DNA of 31,453 nt from the NCBI GenBank assembly GCA_963648435.1, contig CAVJDT010000021.1:1-31453 (forward strand), written 5' to 3'. Below, piece by piece: positions 8,743-20,200 of the stretch. The translations under genes and the position numbers were made by a program. The DNA comes from UMGS75 sp963648435. GTDB lineage: Bacteria > Bacillota_I > Bacilli_A > ML615J-28 > CAG-313. How positions within the stretch are numbered: the first letter of the stretch is position 1; each line of letters begins with the position of its first letter. The notes under the pieces were generated by a model. The model did no database searches and had not been told where the DNA came from. It saw only the letters and a program-made list of their open reading frames with translations.

Positions 8743-10519
8743 AATTTTTATTCTCCTTATATAATATTATTTTTTGGTTAATTTCTTCTAAATATTCCCA
8801 TCTATTTATTTTTTCTTCTAGTTTTTTTTCTAGGTCTTGTTTTTGATTATTTAACTTAATTATTAATTCATAATCTGTATCTATTGTTTGAAGTTGATTT
8901 TCTATTTCTGATATATCATTTTCAAGATTAGAAATTACTTCTTCAATGTGGTCATATTCTTTTTTTTCTTGAGATGTGAAATGGGGAATATCTTTTTTTA
9001 CTACTTGTTTAACCTTTTCTTCTTGTTTTGTAAGTTCAAAATTGTTTGATTCTAGGTATTCTGTAATACTAAACATATATTCTTTAATTTTTTGATTATC
9101 AAAAATGAGTAAGTGGTCACAAACTTTATCTAAAAAATAACGATCATGTGATACCACAAGTACGGCACCACTAAACTCTTCTAGATAATCTTCTAATATT
9201 TCAATTGTATAAATATCTAAATCATTAGTTGGTTCATCAAGAAACAAAACATTAGGGTTAGTTATTAAAACTTTCAATAAACTTAGTCTTCTTTTTTCTC
9301 CACCTGACAATCTAGATACTGGCATTTGTTGCATGGTTGGGGTAAAAAAGTAATTTTCTAAAAGTTGTGATGCACTTATTTTACCAGCTTTAGTATCAAT
9401 GTATTCACCATATTCTTTTAAATAATCGATAACTTTGATATTAGAATCCATAATTTTATCAGTTTGCTTGAAGTATCCTATATTTATAGTCTCTCCGATG
9501 ATAATCTTGTCTATTTGAGCCTCTTTTGGGCTTATAATTGAATTAAATAAGGTAGTTTTACCACATCCATTATTTCCAACAATTCCCACTCGATCATATT
9601 TATTAACAATATAACTAAAGTTTTTAATGAGGGTTTTGTCATCAATTATTAAATCAATGTTATCAAGAATAATTGTTTTTTTACCTATTCTAGATTTTTT
9701 TGATGAAAATTCCATTTCTTTAGTTGAGGCTTTAACTAAGGTTTTAATATCTTTTAAAGTATCTTCATTATTATAGAAACGTTCAATTCGTTCTTTGCTT
9801 TTTGTTGAACGAGCTTGAGGATTCATTGCCATCCATTTTGCTTCCTTCTTTAAAATTGATGATAGTTTTCTTTCATTTGCCTTTAAATATTCCATTCTTT
9901 CTGCTTTTAAGGCTAAAAACCCCGCATAACTAGCATCATACAAATATACTTTACCATTTTCAATTTCCATAATTTGAGTTGTAATTCTTTCAAGAAAATA
10001 ACGATCATGAGTTACTAGAATAATTGCTTTATTATATTTTATTAAATATCTTTCAAGCCATGCAATCATAGCAATGTCTAAATGATTAGTAGGTTCATCT
10101 AATATAAGCATATCAGTTTTACTAATTAGAACACTTGCAAGTTGTAATCTCTTGCGTTCACCACCCGATAATTGTCCTACTTGTTTATCATGATTTATTA
10201 GTCCTAGTTTATTTAAAATACTAGCTATTTCATAATCATTTTCATTCTTACTTAATCTTTTAGTTTCTTCAAAAATTGTCTTATCATCATACAATGTAAT
10301 TTCTTGTGATAAGTAGCCCATTTTTAAATCATTTTTACGGTATATAACCCCACTTGATGGTTCAAGTTCCCCCACAATTAATTTTAAAACACTACTCTTA
10401 CCGGCACCATTCATCCCTATTATGCCTAGTTTGGTATTATCATTAATTGTGAAGCTAACATTATCAAGGATTCTTTTATCAGTATATTGTAATGAAACGT
10501 TATTAAATGTTATTAGCAT
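8732..10519 (-). CDS. uup: ABC-F family ATPase, Uup-like
   Basis: A soluble protein with two ATPase cassettes and no membrane segments; ABC-F proteins act on the ribosome. Counting from the ATG at 10517-10519 (595 aa): Walker A GMNGAGKS (35-42), signature LSGGERKR, Walker B LILDEPTNHLD, and the second set GNNGCGKTT, LSGGEKRR, LFLDEPTNDLD, each followed by an H-loop (THDRYFL, SHDRYFL). The linker has KWMAMNPQARSTKSKERIERF-like sequence typical of Uup, and the last roughly 80 residues form a charged coiled coil like the Uup C-terminal domain. The frame stays open upstream to 10582, but those codons overlap the rpmE terminator, and the ATG at 10519 has AGGAG directly upstream. No separate promoter is obvious, so it may be read through from rpmE. 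Uup rather than an antibiotic-resistance ABC-F is the best fit. Confidence 0.9.
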   Translation of the reverse strand: MLITFNNVSLQYTDKRILDNVSFTINDNTKLGIIGMNGAGKSSVLKLIVGELEPSSGVIYRKNDLKMGYLSQEITLYDDKTIFEETKRLSKNENDYEIASILNKLGLINHDKQVGQLSGGERKRLQLASVLISKTDMLILDEPTNHLDIAMIAWLERYLIKYNKAIILVTHDRYFLERITTQIMEIENGKVYLYDASYAGFLALKAERMEYLKANERKLSSILKKEAKWMAMNPQARSTKSKERIERFYNNEDTLKDIKTLVKASTKEMEFSSKKSRIGKKTIILDNIDLIIDDKTLIKNFSYIVNKYDRVGIVGNNGCGKTTLFNSIISPKEAQIDKIIIGETINIGYFKQTDKIMDSNIKVIDYLKEYGEYIDTKAGKISASQLLENYFFTPTMQQMPVSRLSGGEKRRLSLLKVLITNPNVLFLDEPTNDLDIYTIEILEDYLEEFSGAVLVVSHDRYFLDKVCDHLLIFDNQKIKEYMFSITEYLESNNFELTKQEEKVKQVVKKDIPHFTSQEKKEYDHIEEVISNLENDISEIENQLQTIDTDYELIIKLNNQKQDLEKKLEEKINRWEYLEEINQKIILYKENKNYEQ

Positions 10520-10550
10520 ATGTACTCCTAAAAATAGTCTTATAAAGTAA

Positions 10551-10576
10551 ATAAACGACACCAAGTAATTGGTGCC
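10551..10576 (-). terminator. Terminator between rpmE and the ABC-F gene
   Basis: On the minus strand GGCACCAA (69-76 of this block, 10569-10576) pairs with TTGGTGTC (10557-10564) around a four-base loop, one G-U pair, followed by GTTTATTT. It lies about 20 bases after the rpmE stop. It probably reduces, rather than blocks, read-through into the ABC-F/M29/M18 genes, which lack their own clear promoter. Confidence 0.65.
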
Positions 10577-10596
10577 GCCCATGGTTTACAGTCAAT

Positions 10597-10815
10597 TTAT
10601 TTATCTTTTTTAACTGCTTGACTAGCTCTCTTGTTGAAACGGTCAATTCTACCAGCAGCTTGAACAAACTTTTGTTCACCTGTATAGAATGGATGACATT
10701 TTGAACATGTATCAACACGAACTTCTTTTAGTGTAGAGCCAGATTCGAATTCATTTCCACATGATACACAAACCACTTTAACTTTGTGGTATTCTGGATG
10801 TATTCCTTTACGCAT
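10597..10815 (-). CDS. rpmE: 50S ribosomal protein L31, zinc-binding type
   Basis: A 72-aa protein beginning MRKGIHPEYHKVKVVCVSCG, clearly L31. It has the two CxxC pairs of the zinc-binding form (C16/C19 and C37/C40), so it is RpmE rather than the zinc-independent RpmE2 (YtiA) type. The conserved CHPFYTGEQ and RIDRFNKR segments are present. The start is the ATG at 10813-10815 with AAGGAG at 10822-10827; an in-frame ATG 12 codons upstream lies in the leader hairpin and has no ribosome binding site. Its promoter and a leader hairpin lie directly upstream. Confidence 0.97.
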   Translation of the reverse strand: MRKGIHPEYHKVKVVCVSCGNEFESGSTLKEVRVDTCSKCHPFYTGEQKFVQAAGRIDRFNKRASQAVKKDK

Positions 10816-10830
10816 TTTTTTCTCCTTCCG

Positions 10831-10853
10831 CCATGGATCTATTTCGTCCATAG
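10831..10853 (-). promoter_or_regulatory. Leader hairpin just before the rpmE ribosome binding site
   Basis: On the minus strand CTATGGA (10847-10853) pairs with TCCATGG (10831-10837), seven pairs with one G-U, around a nine-base loop. It ends three bases before the AAGGAG site, and the whole leader from the predicted transcript start (about 10868) is only some 50 nt. L31 leaders that control rpmE are known in several bacterial groups; this position would suit translational feedback, which is an inference. Confidence 0.4.
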
Positions 10854-10874
10854 TAAGTAATTATTTTCATATAT

Positions 10875-10903
10875 ATTATACTATAAAGTAACTAAATTTG
10901 CAA
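10875..10903 (-). promoter_or_regulatory. rpmE promoter
   Basis: On the minus strand -35 TTGCAA (10898-10903), a 17-bp spacer and -10 TATAAT (10875-10880). The same -35 (TTGCAA) and spacer length are used before the giant gene. Confidence 0.7.
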
Positions 10904-11165
10904 TTAAAATGCATAACTGTAAAAATTGATAATTAGAACAAAGTGAGTGTTCTTCTTTTGATAAATTATCACTAGCAATATCTCTATATCTTTTAATATA
11001 GTTTTATATAATCAATATTTATGATTGGTTAGTTTCTATTAAGTTTTCTTATTTTTATCAAGTTTATAATATCTTTTATTTCTAAAGGATTTAAGCTTTT
11101 TCTTAGGTTATAATTTGTTAGTTTAAGTTTATCAATTTTTTATTGTTTTGCATGTTTTTTTATAC
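10904..11165. other. AT-rich intergenic stretch between the giant gene and rpmE
   Basis: No gene seen on either strand. The only structure I noticed is a short inverted repeat, AGAACA (10935-10940) with TGTTCT (10948-10953), flanked by GATAATT and AATTATC. It may be a weak hairpin; no function is proposed. Confidence 0.4.
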
Positions 11166-11194
11166 GAAAAGAAGACCAAGTTTCCTTGATCTTC
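11166..11194 (-). terminator. Rho-independent terminator of the giant gene
   Basis: On the minus strand GAAGATCAAG (11185-11194) pairs with CTTGGTCTTC (11171-11180), ten pairs with one G-U, around a GAAA tetraloop, followed by TTTTCG. It begins 18 bases after the stop codon. The stem carrying a GAAA loop is the same design as the terminator at 31078-31103. Confidence 0.85.
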
Positions 11195-11211
11195 ATTTTC
11201 TTTTTTATGCA

Positions 11212-14200
11212 TTATCTTAATAACGCTTCTGGGTTTTTAACAAACTTAACCATATTTTCAACTTGTTTTATGTATTCAGCTTCAGTTGCAACAGTCACTG
11301 TGTTACCAGCTTGTTCATCTAACCAAGGATAATTATTTTTGATAGCTTCGGTTGCAATTTGTTTTGCATCGCCTTCAGCCGTACCTTTACTTACAAGGAC
11401 TTCTGTAAATGAAGTAATAATTGCATCGTAGATGTAACCTGCAACAGTAGGTCTAATAATATCAGACGCAATTAGAGCATTCAAGAATTGACGTAAATCG
11501 TCTTCTTCCATGCCATTCATCGCTTCAGATATATCAGCACTTTCCGCAAGTAAGTTCTTTTCTCTTAATAAAGCAAGAGCATTTGTCAAGTCTATGATTT
11601 CTGCATCCCAATCAGTTACTTCACCAAATGAGCGAGCAGGAGTCTTAATACCTTTTTGAGCAAATACTTCAGAGATAATACCATGTTCACCAGCGAAGCC
11701 ATCAATGTCAAATACTTTACTAATATGCATTAGTTGTAAGAATTGACGTAATCCAACTTTTTCGCTGCCATTTTCTTGTGATGGGAAGTCAACAGCTTCA
11801 GTAGCAGTGCTACCGCCACGAACATTCTTGTAAGACTTAACATCAGGATAAGTTATACCTAAATCCATTACAGCGATATCATTATTTTCCTTAATATTAA
11901 ATGCATTAGAACTAGCTATTAACATTGCAAGAACCATGTATTCATCATCATCCCAGAATGTTGCATCATACTTCTTGTTATCATATTGAGCTTTAAACTC
12001 AGTAGATTGAAGTTTACTTAAGTTAAATAACGCACTAGTATCAGAGTTATTATTAATACTATCACCAATCATACCTAATAATACATTTCTCATAACTAAT
12101 GAGTTACCTAAAGTAATTAATGTATGACCAAGTTCATTGTAATCTTTTGAACCAATAATCTTACTATATTTAACATCAGTAATAGGAGTTGTTTCAGGAG
12201 CATCAATGTAAGTAGCAAGCTCAACTAGGATTGCACGAACATTTGTAATTTCATCGTCAATATTTGTCGAGTTAACATCTGCCGTACTTACTTTAAATGA
12301 ACCATCGCCGGCACTTGGAACATATTGAACGAAATTATCTAACCAATTAATCTTATCGCTCTTAATTCCTTCAATACCATCTTTACCGTTTAATCCAAAT
12401 AAGATATCATAAACTGTTAATACATCGCTTGTGGCAATCTTACTTGCATCTAGGGCTTCAGGACCGATAATGTTATATAGTTCGAAGATTTCTTCCATTT
12501 CCTTTTCCCACTTAGTAGGTTCAATTGTGCTAAAGTCTACAGCTTTTTGTTGGTCAGTACTTAAGTTATTGTAAATCTTTTGTTTATATAATAACTTGAA
12601 TAATTCTTGACCAATATAAGCATTAGATGCTACACCTACATACGCAGTAAAGGCTTTTTGAACATCATTATCTTCAAGTGTAGCTTGTGTTACATCTTCG
12701 ACATTGAATGCATCAACCTTTAGAACTGAAGCAAGAGATTCAATCATTTCATAGAATGATGTAAGCTCATCTGTCCAATTAGTTACCTTAGTTAAATCGA
12801 TTTCATCAGCACCTTCAATAAATGATAACTTGCCAAGAATTGCTTTCATTGTTGTTTCTTCACGGCCTTTTGCGGCATTCATTTCAAAGATTACTTCTAA
12901 TAATTCACCAATCTTACCAGATAGTTGTTTATATTCAAGTTTATCTGCAAAGAAGCCAAGTTCTTCGGCAGTGTCAATACAGCCAAGAAGAGTCTTAAAG
13001 TCTTCTACAATTAATTTAGTTGTATAATCATCAGAATCAAGGGCATCAATAACGAATCCAAAAATCTTAGCTTTATCATTTACTGAAGTAATAATATCAG
13101 CGTAGATTTCTCTAAACATTTGACTAGCTACATATGATTCAGCTGATGTTTCTGCAAATTTAATTAAGTGATCTTTTTCAGTTTTTAATTCAGAAATTTC
13201 AATATTGCTTAAATCATCAGGATTTACTTTTTCATTCTTAGCTACTACAGCAAGTGAATCAATAGCAGCAGTGAAGACACTAAATTCAGCATCCCAATCT
13301 GTAACACCTTCTAAGTCAATTGAATCTGCATCAACGAATGTTAACTTATTAAGAATAGCTTGCATTGTCATTTCTTCACGACCAGTTACTGCTTCCATAC
13401 TAAAGATATTTTCTAATAATGGTTTAATATTTCCAGACAATTCAGTGTATTCGAATTTACCTTCATCACTTAAAATTCCAACATTATTAGCATAATCAAT
13501 ACTATCAATTAATGTATTAAAGTCATTAGCTACTTGAGCATTTGTATATGCACTAGAATTAAGAGCATCAGTAACAAATCCAAATACTTTAGCTTTGTCA
13601 TCTACTGATGTAATAACTTTAGAGAAGATTTCTCTTAAGATTCCACCAGCAGCTACTGAATCTTCAGAAGCGGTTGAGAATGCTTTTAAGTTTTCTTTAA
13701 CAGTTGCATCATTTAATGTTTCCATTGAAATAGAATCTAACTCATCAGGATCAACTTTACCATCTTTAACAACGGTTGCTAAAGTTTCCATAGCATTTGC
13801 AAATCCTGTAAATTCAGCATCCCAATCTGTAACAGTACTTAAATCAATTGAAGTTGTATCAATGAATGTTAATTTACCAAGAATTGCATTCATTACTTTT
13901 TCTTCATTACCTTCTGTTGCATTCATGCTGAAGATATTAGTTAATAATTCACCAATATTGCCAGATAATGCTTTGTAATTTAATGAGCTTCCACTAAGAA
14001 TGCCTATTGCATCAGCTTTATCAATACTCTTTAGAAGAATTCTAAAGTCTTCAAGTACTTCTACATTAGTGTATTTGCTTTCATCTTCTAGAGCAGTAGT
14101 AACGAATTCAAAGATATTTGCATCTTTATCTACTGTTGTAATGATATCTTTAAATAAAATTCTAAACATCGCACTTACAACAAATGAATTTTCTGCTGTT

Positions 14201-17200
14201 TCTGCAAAAGTATCTAACTTAGTGTTAACTGATTCTATCTTCATAGTATCAATGCTAATAGCTTTTAAGTTATCAGGATCAATGTTAGGGTCAGCAAGAA
14301 CTGCTGAAAGTTTATCAACTGCAAGGGTGAAATCGTTAAATTCTTTTGTCCAGTCCGTTACTTTAGTTAAATCAATTGAAGCAGTATCAACAAATGTTAA
14401 CTTATCTAAAATTGATCTCATAACTTGTTCTTCACGACCATCTACTACATTCATACTGAATAGGTTATTTAATAATGTAACGATATTACCTTCTAGTTTT
14501 TCATACTTAATAGTTGTTGAGAAGAATCCAATTTCATCAGCAACATCAATACAATCAAGAAGAACTCTAAAGTCTTGAAGTACTTGTTTATCAGTATAAG
14601 TATCATCATCTAGAGCATCAGTAATATAACCAAATGATTTACTTTCTTTATCTACTGATTCAATGATATCTTTAAAGATACCTCTAAACATAACACCAAC
14701 GATATATGATGCTTCAGCTTTTTCAGCAAATTCTACTAATTCAGACTTAACAACTGGATCTTTTAATGTATCCATATCGATAGCATTTAAGTTGTTAGGG
14801 TCAATCTTATCATTTGCAAGAACAACTGCAAGTTTTTCAACTGCACGTGTAAATGCATCAAATTCTTGAGTCCAATCAGTTACTTTAGTTAAATCAACTT
14901 TAGAACTATCGACTATTGTTAACTTATCTAGAATTACTTTTACAACTTTTTCTTCATTGCCTTCAATAGCATTTAATGAGAATAAGTTATCTAGTAATGT
15001 TCCAATGTGTCCATCTAATTTCTTATAATCAATTGAATTTAATAGGTTGATTGCGGCAGCTTCATCAATTATGTTAAGAAGTTTTACGTAATCTTCCATT
15101 GCTTGATCATTAGTATATGATTCAGAATTTAATGCATCAAGCATAAAGTCAAATGTATTATTAGTTGAACTAATTTGTGTAATACCTTTATTTAATAATG
15201 GTTTAATAATTACTTTTAATAATTTAGAATCTACTAATTCACGACCAGCATCAGCAACAGCTGATAAGAAGTCTTGAGACATTATAGAATCTTTATTAGT
15301 GAAGTCAACTACTTGTAATTGTGCATTCATCTTTTCTAAGCATTTTTCAATGTAATCTGCTTCTAATTGATAATCAATGTTAGCATCAATTAAGTCTTGT
15401 TCTTCAATATCAAATTTAAGACCTGTCTTTAGACCTGCAGCTAATAATTTATCGATACGACCTTCTAAAATCTTACTATCAACTAGAGCATGAACAAGAT
15501 CGCTAATCGCAGTTGTGTTCTTATAGTTGAATTCTTTAGTCGTTGTATCATATAAATCTAACGCAGCACCAGCAATGTCAAATACTTCAGGAAGTACTTC
15601 ATCAATAAATTCACTATTTGACATATTTTCGAATAAAGCAATTCTGCCACATCCACTTGTTAAAATCTTAGATGTACCATTCATTAAACTCATAAATACT
15701 TGAGCAACAATTTCAGATTGTAATAAATTATTAAATAATCCAATTACATCTTGTTCAAATTCTGCATCTTTAAGCAATGAAGAATTAAAGTTGCTAAATT
15801 GTGATTGATATTTACTAATAAATGAGTTAACAGAACTTACAATATTCTTAATTGCATTTATTTCATTTTCATTTGATAAGTCTTTATGATTTAGTGGAAT
15901 TACACCATATTCATAAATATTATTAACAAATGCATCGAAATATTTTTGATAATCACCTAATGTGAAGTTACGGTATACAACATTAAATACACGGTCAGTT
16001 TTGGCTTTTTCGGTAAAGTCAATACCATTATTAGAGAATGCACCCATGTCAATTAATGCATATAGAGCTTCTACTGTATCATCACATAGTGAAAGGATTT
16101 GGTTCTTAAATGAATCAGTATATGCAGGAGCATTTGCGATTGATTTATGAGCCACATAAGGAATTGCAATTCTACCAAGTTGAGTGTCACATAACGCCGC
16201 AAAAATGTTAATTATTGCTGTCATGGTTTCAGTATCCCCAAGCATAGAGAATTGGATATAACCTCTATTAGTGCCTGAATATGCTTTATAGATATCATCC
16301 ATAACGTTGATAATAATATCAGCATCATAAACAAGATCCACAGAACTTACATCAAGATCACTTAGGTCTTTATTAATTAATTCACCAACTAAGCCAACTA
16401 AATCTTGTTTCTTCATATCAAGAATTCTTAATTGTGCTAAGTATCTTACTGCATCTTGTAAATATGGAACACATTCATTACCTATATGAGCATTATTCAA
16501 GACTTCTTTATGAATTCCTGATTCATATAAACTACGTAAGCCAAGAGCTAGTAAGTGAGTGTCACTTTCAACATCACTAGTTTCATAACCAGTAATATCT
16601 AAGTATTGTTTAATCTTTTCAGGCATTGCCTTATCAAATACTAAATCATATAGAGGAATAACTATTTGATCAATAATTGTAGATTTATCAATTATTTCAA
16701 CAATATTAACAAAGTGTTCTACATCAACTTTATTTAATGCATTTTTAATTTTTGTAGTTAATCCATCTTTGTCTTTATTTTCTAGAACTTTCTTGTATGA
16801 TTCTAATTCAGGTTTTACTTCTTCATAACGATTGATACCATATTCACTAATCATACTAATGATTTCGGTAATTACTGCTTGTACATAACCAATTTCATTA
16901 TCATAATCAACAGCACTCAAATCAATATTAGTTGTATCAACTTGGCCTTTATTAAGTAGTGTAGTGATCATTTCAGAATAATGTCCTTCAAATAGATACA
17001 TGTCATAAATATTTTGAATAATTCCATTGATTGAACTTGATGTAGGTATTTCAGCAGCTTTATATCTTAAATATGTAAAGATATTTGTGTCTACCGCGTT
17101 ATGTAATAATGTAGCAAGAATAATTGTATCATGAGCTAATTCAGAAATTGATAAGCTATAAGGATCTACACAGTTAAGTATACTTGCGAAAACGCCTTGT

Positions 17201-20200
17201 AATTTGCCTATACCCTTTTCAACTACTGTTGGTAAGAAGTAAGGAGCAATACTCATTTGAGCAACATAGTCAATTGCATTTGCAATAACTGCAGCATTTT
17301 CATAAACGAAATTAACTACTGTTTCAAGATACATCGCTTTAAGACCATTAATATTTTGATATGCGAAATTTGTTTCAAGAACTTTTGCTATAGCCGCATA
17401 AGCTTGACCTAATAATTCTAAGTCATGAGCTATATCAAGAGTATCATAACTTGCACCATATGCAACGACGCTTTCAACTTTAGTGCCTAATTTTTCAATT
17501 AAAGCATTAACATTGTACTTGAAGTAATTTAAAGTACTAACTAGACTTAAAATTGCTTGTACTTCCGTTGCTTGGTCATAATTGATATCGCCACCATCAA
17601 GGATTTCACCAACACCAAGTGGAGCAGCAGTTCTAATGATTGAAGCAAGAACTGATAAATCAGCAATCATCTCTTCATTAGTTGCATCGCGATAATCAAC
17701 ATATTCTAATAATTTATGTTCCTCTAATTGAGGTACAGCATAAGTCATATAGACTTGCTTAATATTGAATTGAACAAGAGTCATTGTTGATAATAACTCA
17801 ATAATATCACTTGTGCCTTTCAATACTTCTTCATTCTTAATTGTTTGACGATAGTCAAAGTCTTTAACATATGATTTTAAGTTTTGTAATGAATTGATAT
17901 TTTCAGCTTTCATTACTTCAAATACTTTGATAACTATTGCTTTTAATACTGAAGCATCAGCTTTAAATTCAACATCAGCAACATTGAATGTATTAGATTC
18001 AATAGTTACATTACCTAATTTTTTACCATAAACGAAATCACGTAATAGTAATTCTACTAGGTCGTTCATATGACCTTCTAATAATTCAAGATTCATTAAG
18101 TCATCAATAATAGCATTAACATCTGTATCTAAATCAGCAAAGTCTAATGTTCCATTAGCAATGGCTCTAGGATCTCTATTCATAATTGTTTCGAAAATAG
18201 ATTTGTATAGAGAAACATCATTATTAATCTTATTAATACCATAATTATCTAAGTCTAGAGCATTCCAATAATCAGGTGCCACACTCTTAAGTAATGGAAC
18301 AAGAACAAGAAGAATAAGTGGTCCAGTTTCTTTATAGATAGTTGTCTTCATGTATAGATCTACTATATCCATTTCTTTATCAAAAATTGATTTAGTCAAG
18401 AAATACTTAATATTTGATTTAATACCATCTTTAACATCAGCTTTATTCTTGATAGGGAAATCTGCACGAGTTGCAACTTCTCTAAATGTTTCATAAATCT
18501 TTGCTAAATACAATCCATCACTATCTAGATCTATATTCTTACCATCAATTTGGTCTAAACCAATTGTAGGGAACATAGCATCTAATCTATCTAAAATTTG
18601 TAACATTCTACCATCTAAATTGAAGTAGTGTAAATTTGTTAAAAGTACTATTATATTTGATATTTCATCACTATCAAATGGATAATCAATTTCACCATCC
18701 ATTGCTTTAACAACATGTAGTACTGAAGCATATTTTAGTGCTTCGGAAATGGATAATAAATCTTCAGATAAATATTTAAATTCTGGATAAATATTATAAA
18801 TATCTGTTAATCCTTCATATTTATCAAATGCAAGATATTTTTCAGCCACTGTGAATCCTGCAAGGCTAACAAGTTCATCTTTTGATATTATCGCAAGAAT
18901 GTTTGCTGCCGCAACTAAGATTTCATCAAAATTAACTTTTATGTTAGTCCATGGATCATTTTTAACATTCTCAATAATGTCTTTGAAATCATTAATAGTG
19001 TTCAAATCATAAACTTGAGCTACAGTTACTAATTCTTTAATAATATTAACAATTTGTTCTCCTTCTTTACTAATTGTTACAGTACCATCAGAAAGGAATG
19101 CTGTATCAATTTCTAGAAGATTACATACAAATTCAATAACTTTATTACCTTGTTCATCAAATACATTTAGGCTTGTTAATTTAGCGATTGCACTATATAC
19201 TAGTGACATTTCTTCATAATCAATTGCTTCATTCTTTAACCAAATCTTAGCAGCGTTAAATTCTGCTAAATCTTTTGCGGCTGAAAGAATTGAACGTACA
19301 TCTTCTACTAATTCTTCATCTGAAGTATTATCTAGAAGGAATTGAAGGTCATGACCCTTATCTACAACTTTGTCAATACCATATTGTGCAAAGATAGGAA
19401 TTAATGCTTCAACTATTTGTGATTTTACAGCTGAATTAGCTGTATTAATAATTTGTACTAGAGTAGAAACTTCTAGTAAAATATCATTAATTTGACCTTT
19501 AGTTAAATTCTTAATTAATTGTGTTAGCTTATCGCTTTCTACTGTATTAGTTAGGTCTAATACACGATGAACATTTGCGACAACTTCTCTTAATGTTTCG
19601 TTTTCAAGTTCCCAGTTTACTTTAGCAAAATCAGTATCACTAACACGTTCTTCGATATTGGCATATGTTAAACCACAATTAATTACAGCTGCAGTCCATT
19701 TAGCTTCATCAATCTTGAATGTTGCTAACTTGCCAAGGATAGTTAATACTGTATCAACATAATTTAAGTTAAGTGTTTCAGGTAATTCTTTCGATTTGAT
19801 AGAATCAATTACGCCAAAATTATATGCAGCTTTTGCCATTTCTAATAAGCCTTTAGCATCATCTTTTACATGGCTTAATGTCATTTTGCCATTTAAGAAT
19901 TCAATGTCTAAATTAATTTCTGCGGCTTTATCAATCGCAAATAATAGGATTCTAGGGAAGATAACTTCCAATACATTTAATGAAGCTGCTTGTTCAAGGG
20001 TTTCACCTAATTCATCAAACATACCATCTGTGAAATTATATTCATCTTGATATAAAATATATGCTATATACCACATAACTTCATCGAATGAAGAAAATTG
20101 CATTTCATATAGAAGTTGATCTAGTGACATTACAATGTTTTGTAGTGTTACATTGTCAGCTTTCCACTGTGCTTCTGTTAAATCTTCAAAATCAGCAGCA

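Noticed and set aside
10520..10582. Extra 21 N-terminal codons of the ABC-F protein
   Set aside because: They lie across the rpmE terminator stem and lack a ribosome binding site; the ATG at 10517-10519 has AGGAG and fits the family start.
10503..10718. A 71-codon minus-strand frame across the end of rpmE
   Set aside because: It overlaps rpmE in another frame, runs through the terminator and has no recognisable protein features.
10816..10851. Extra 12 N-terminal codons of L31
   Set aside because: They lie in the leader hairpin; MRKGIHPEYH is the universal L31 start and has AAGGAG at the right distance.
10935..10953. AGAACA/TGTTCT inverted repeat as a regulator site or terminator
   Set aside because: The stem is only six pairs, lies far from any gene end and has no second copy nearby.
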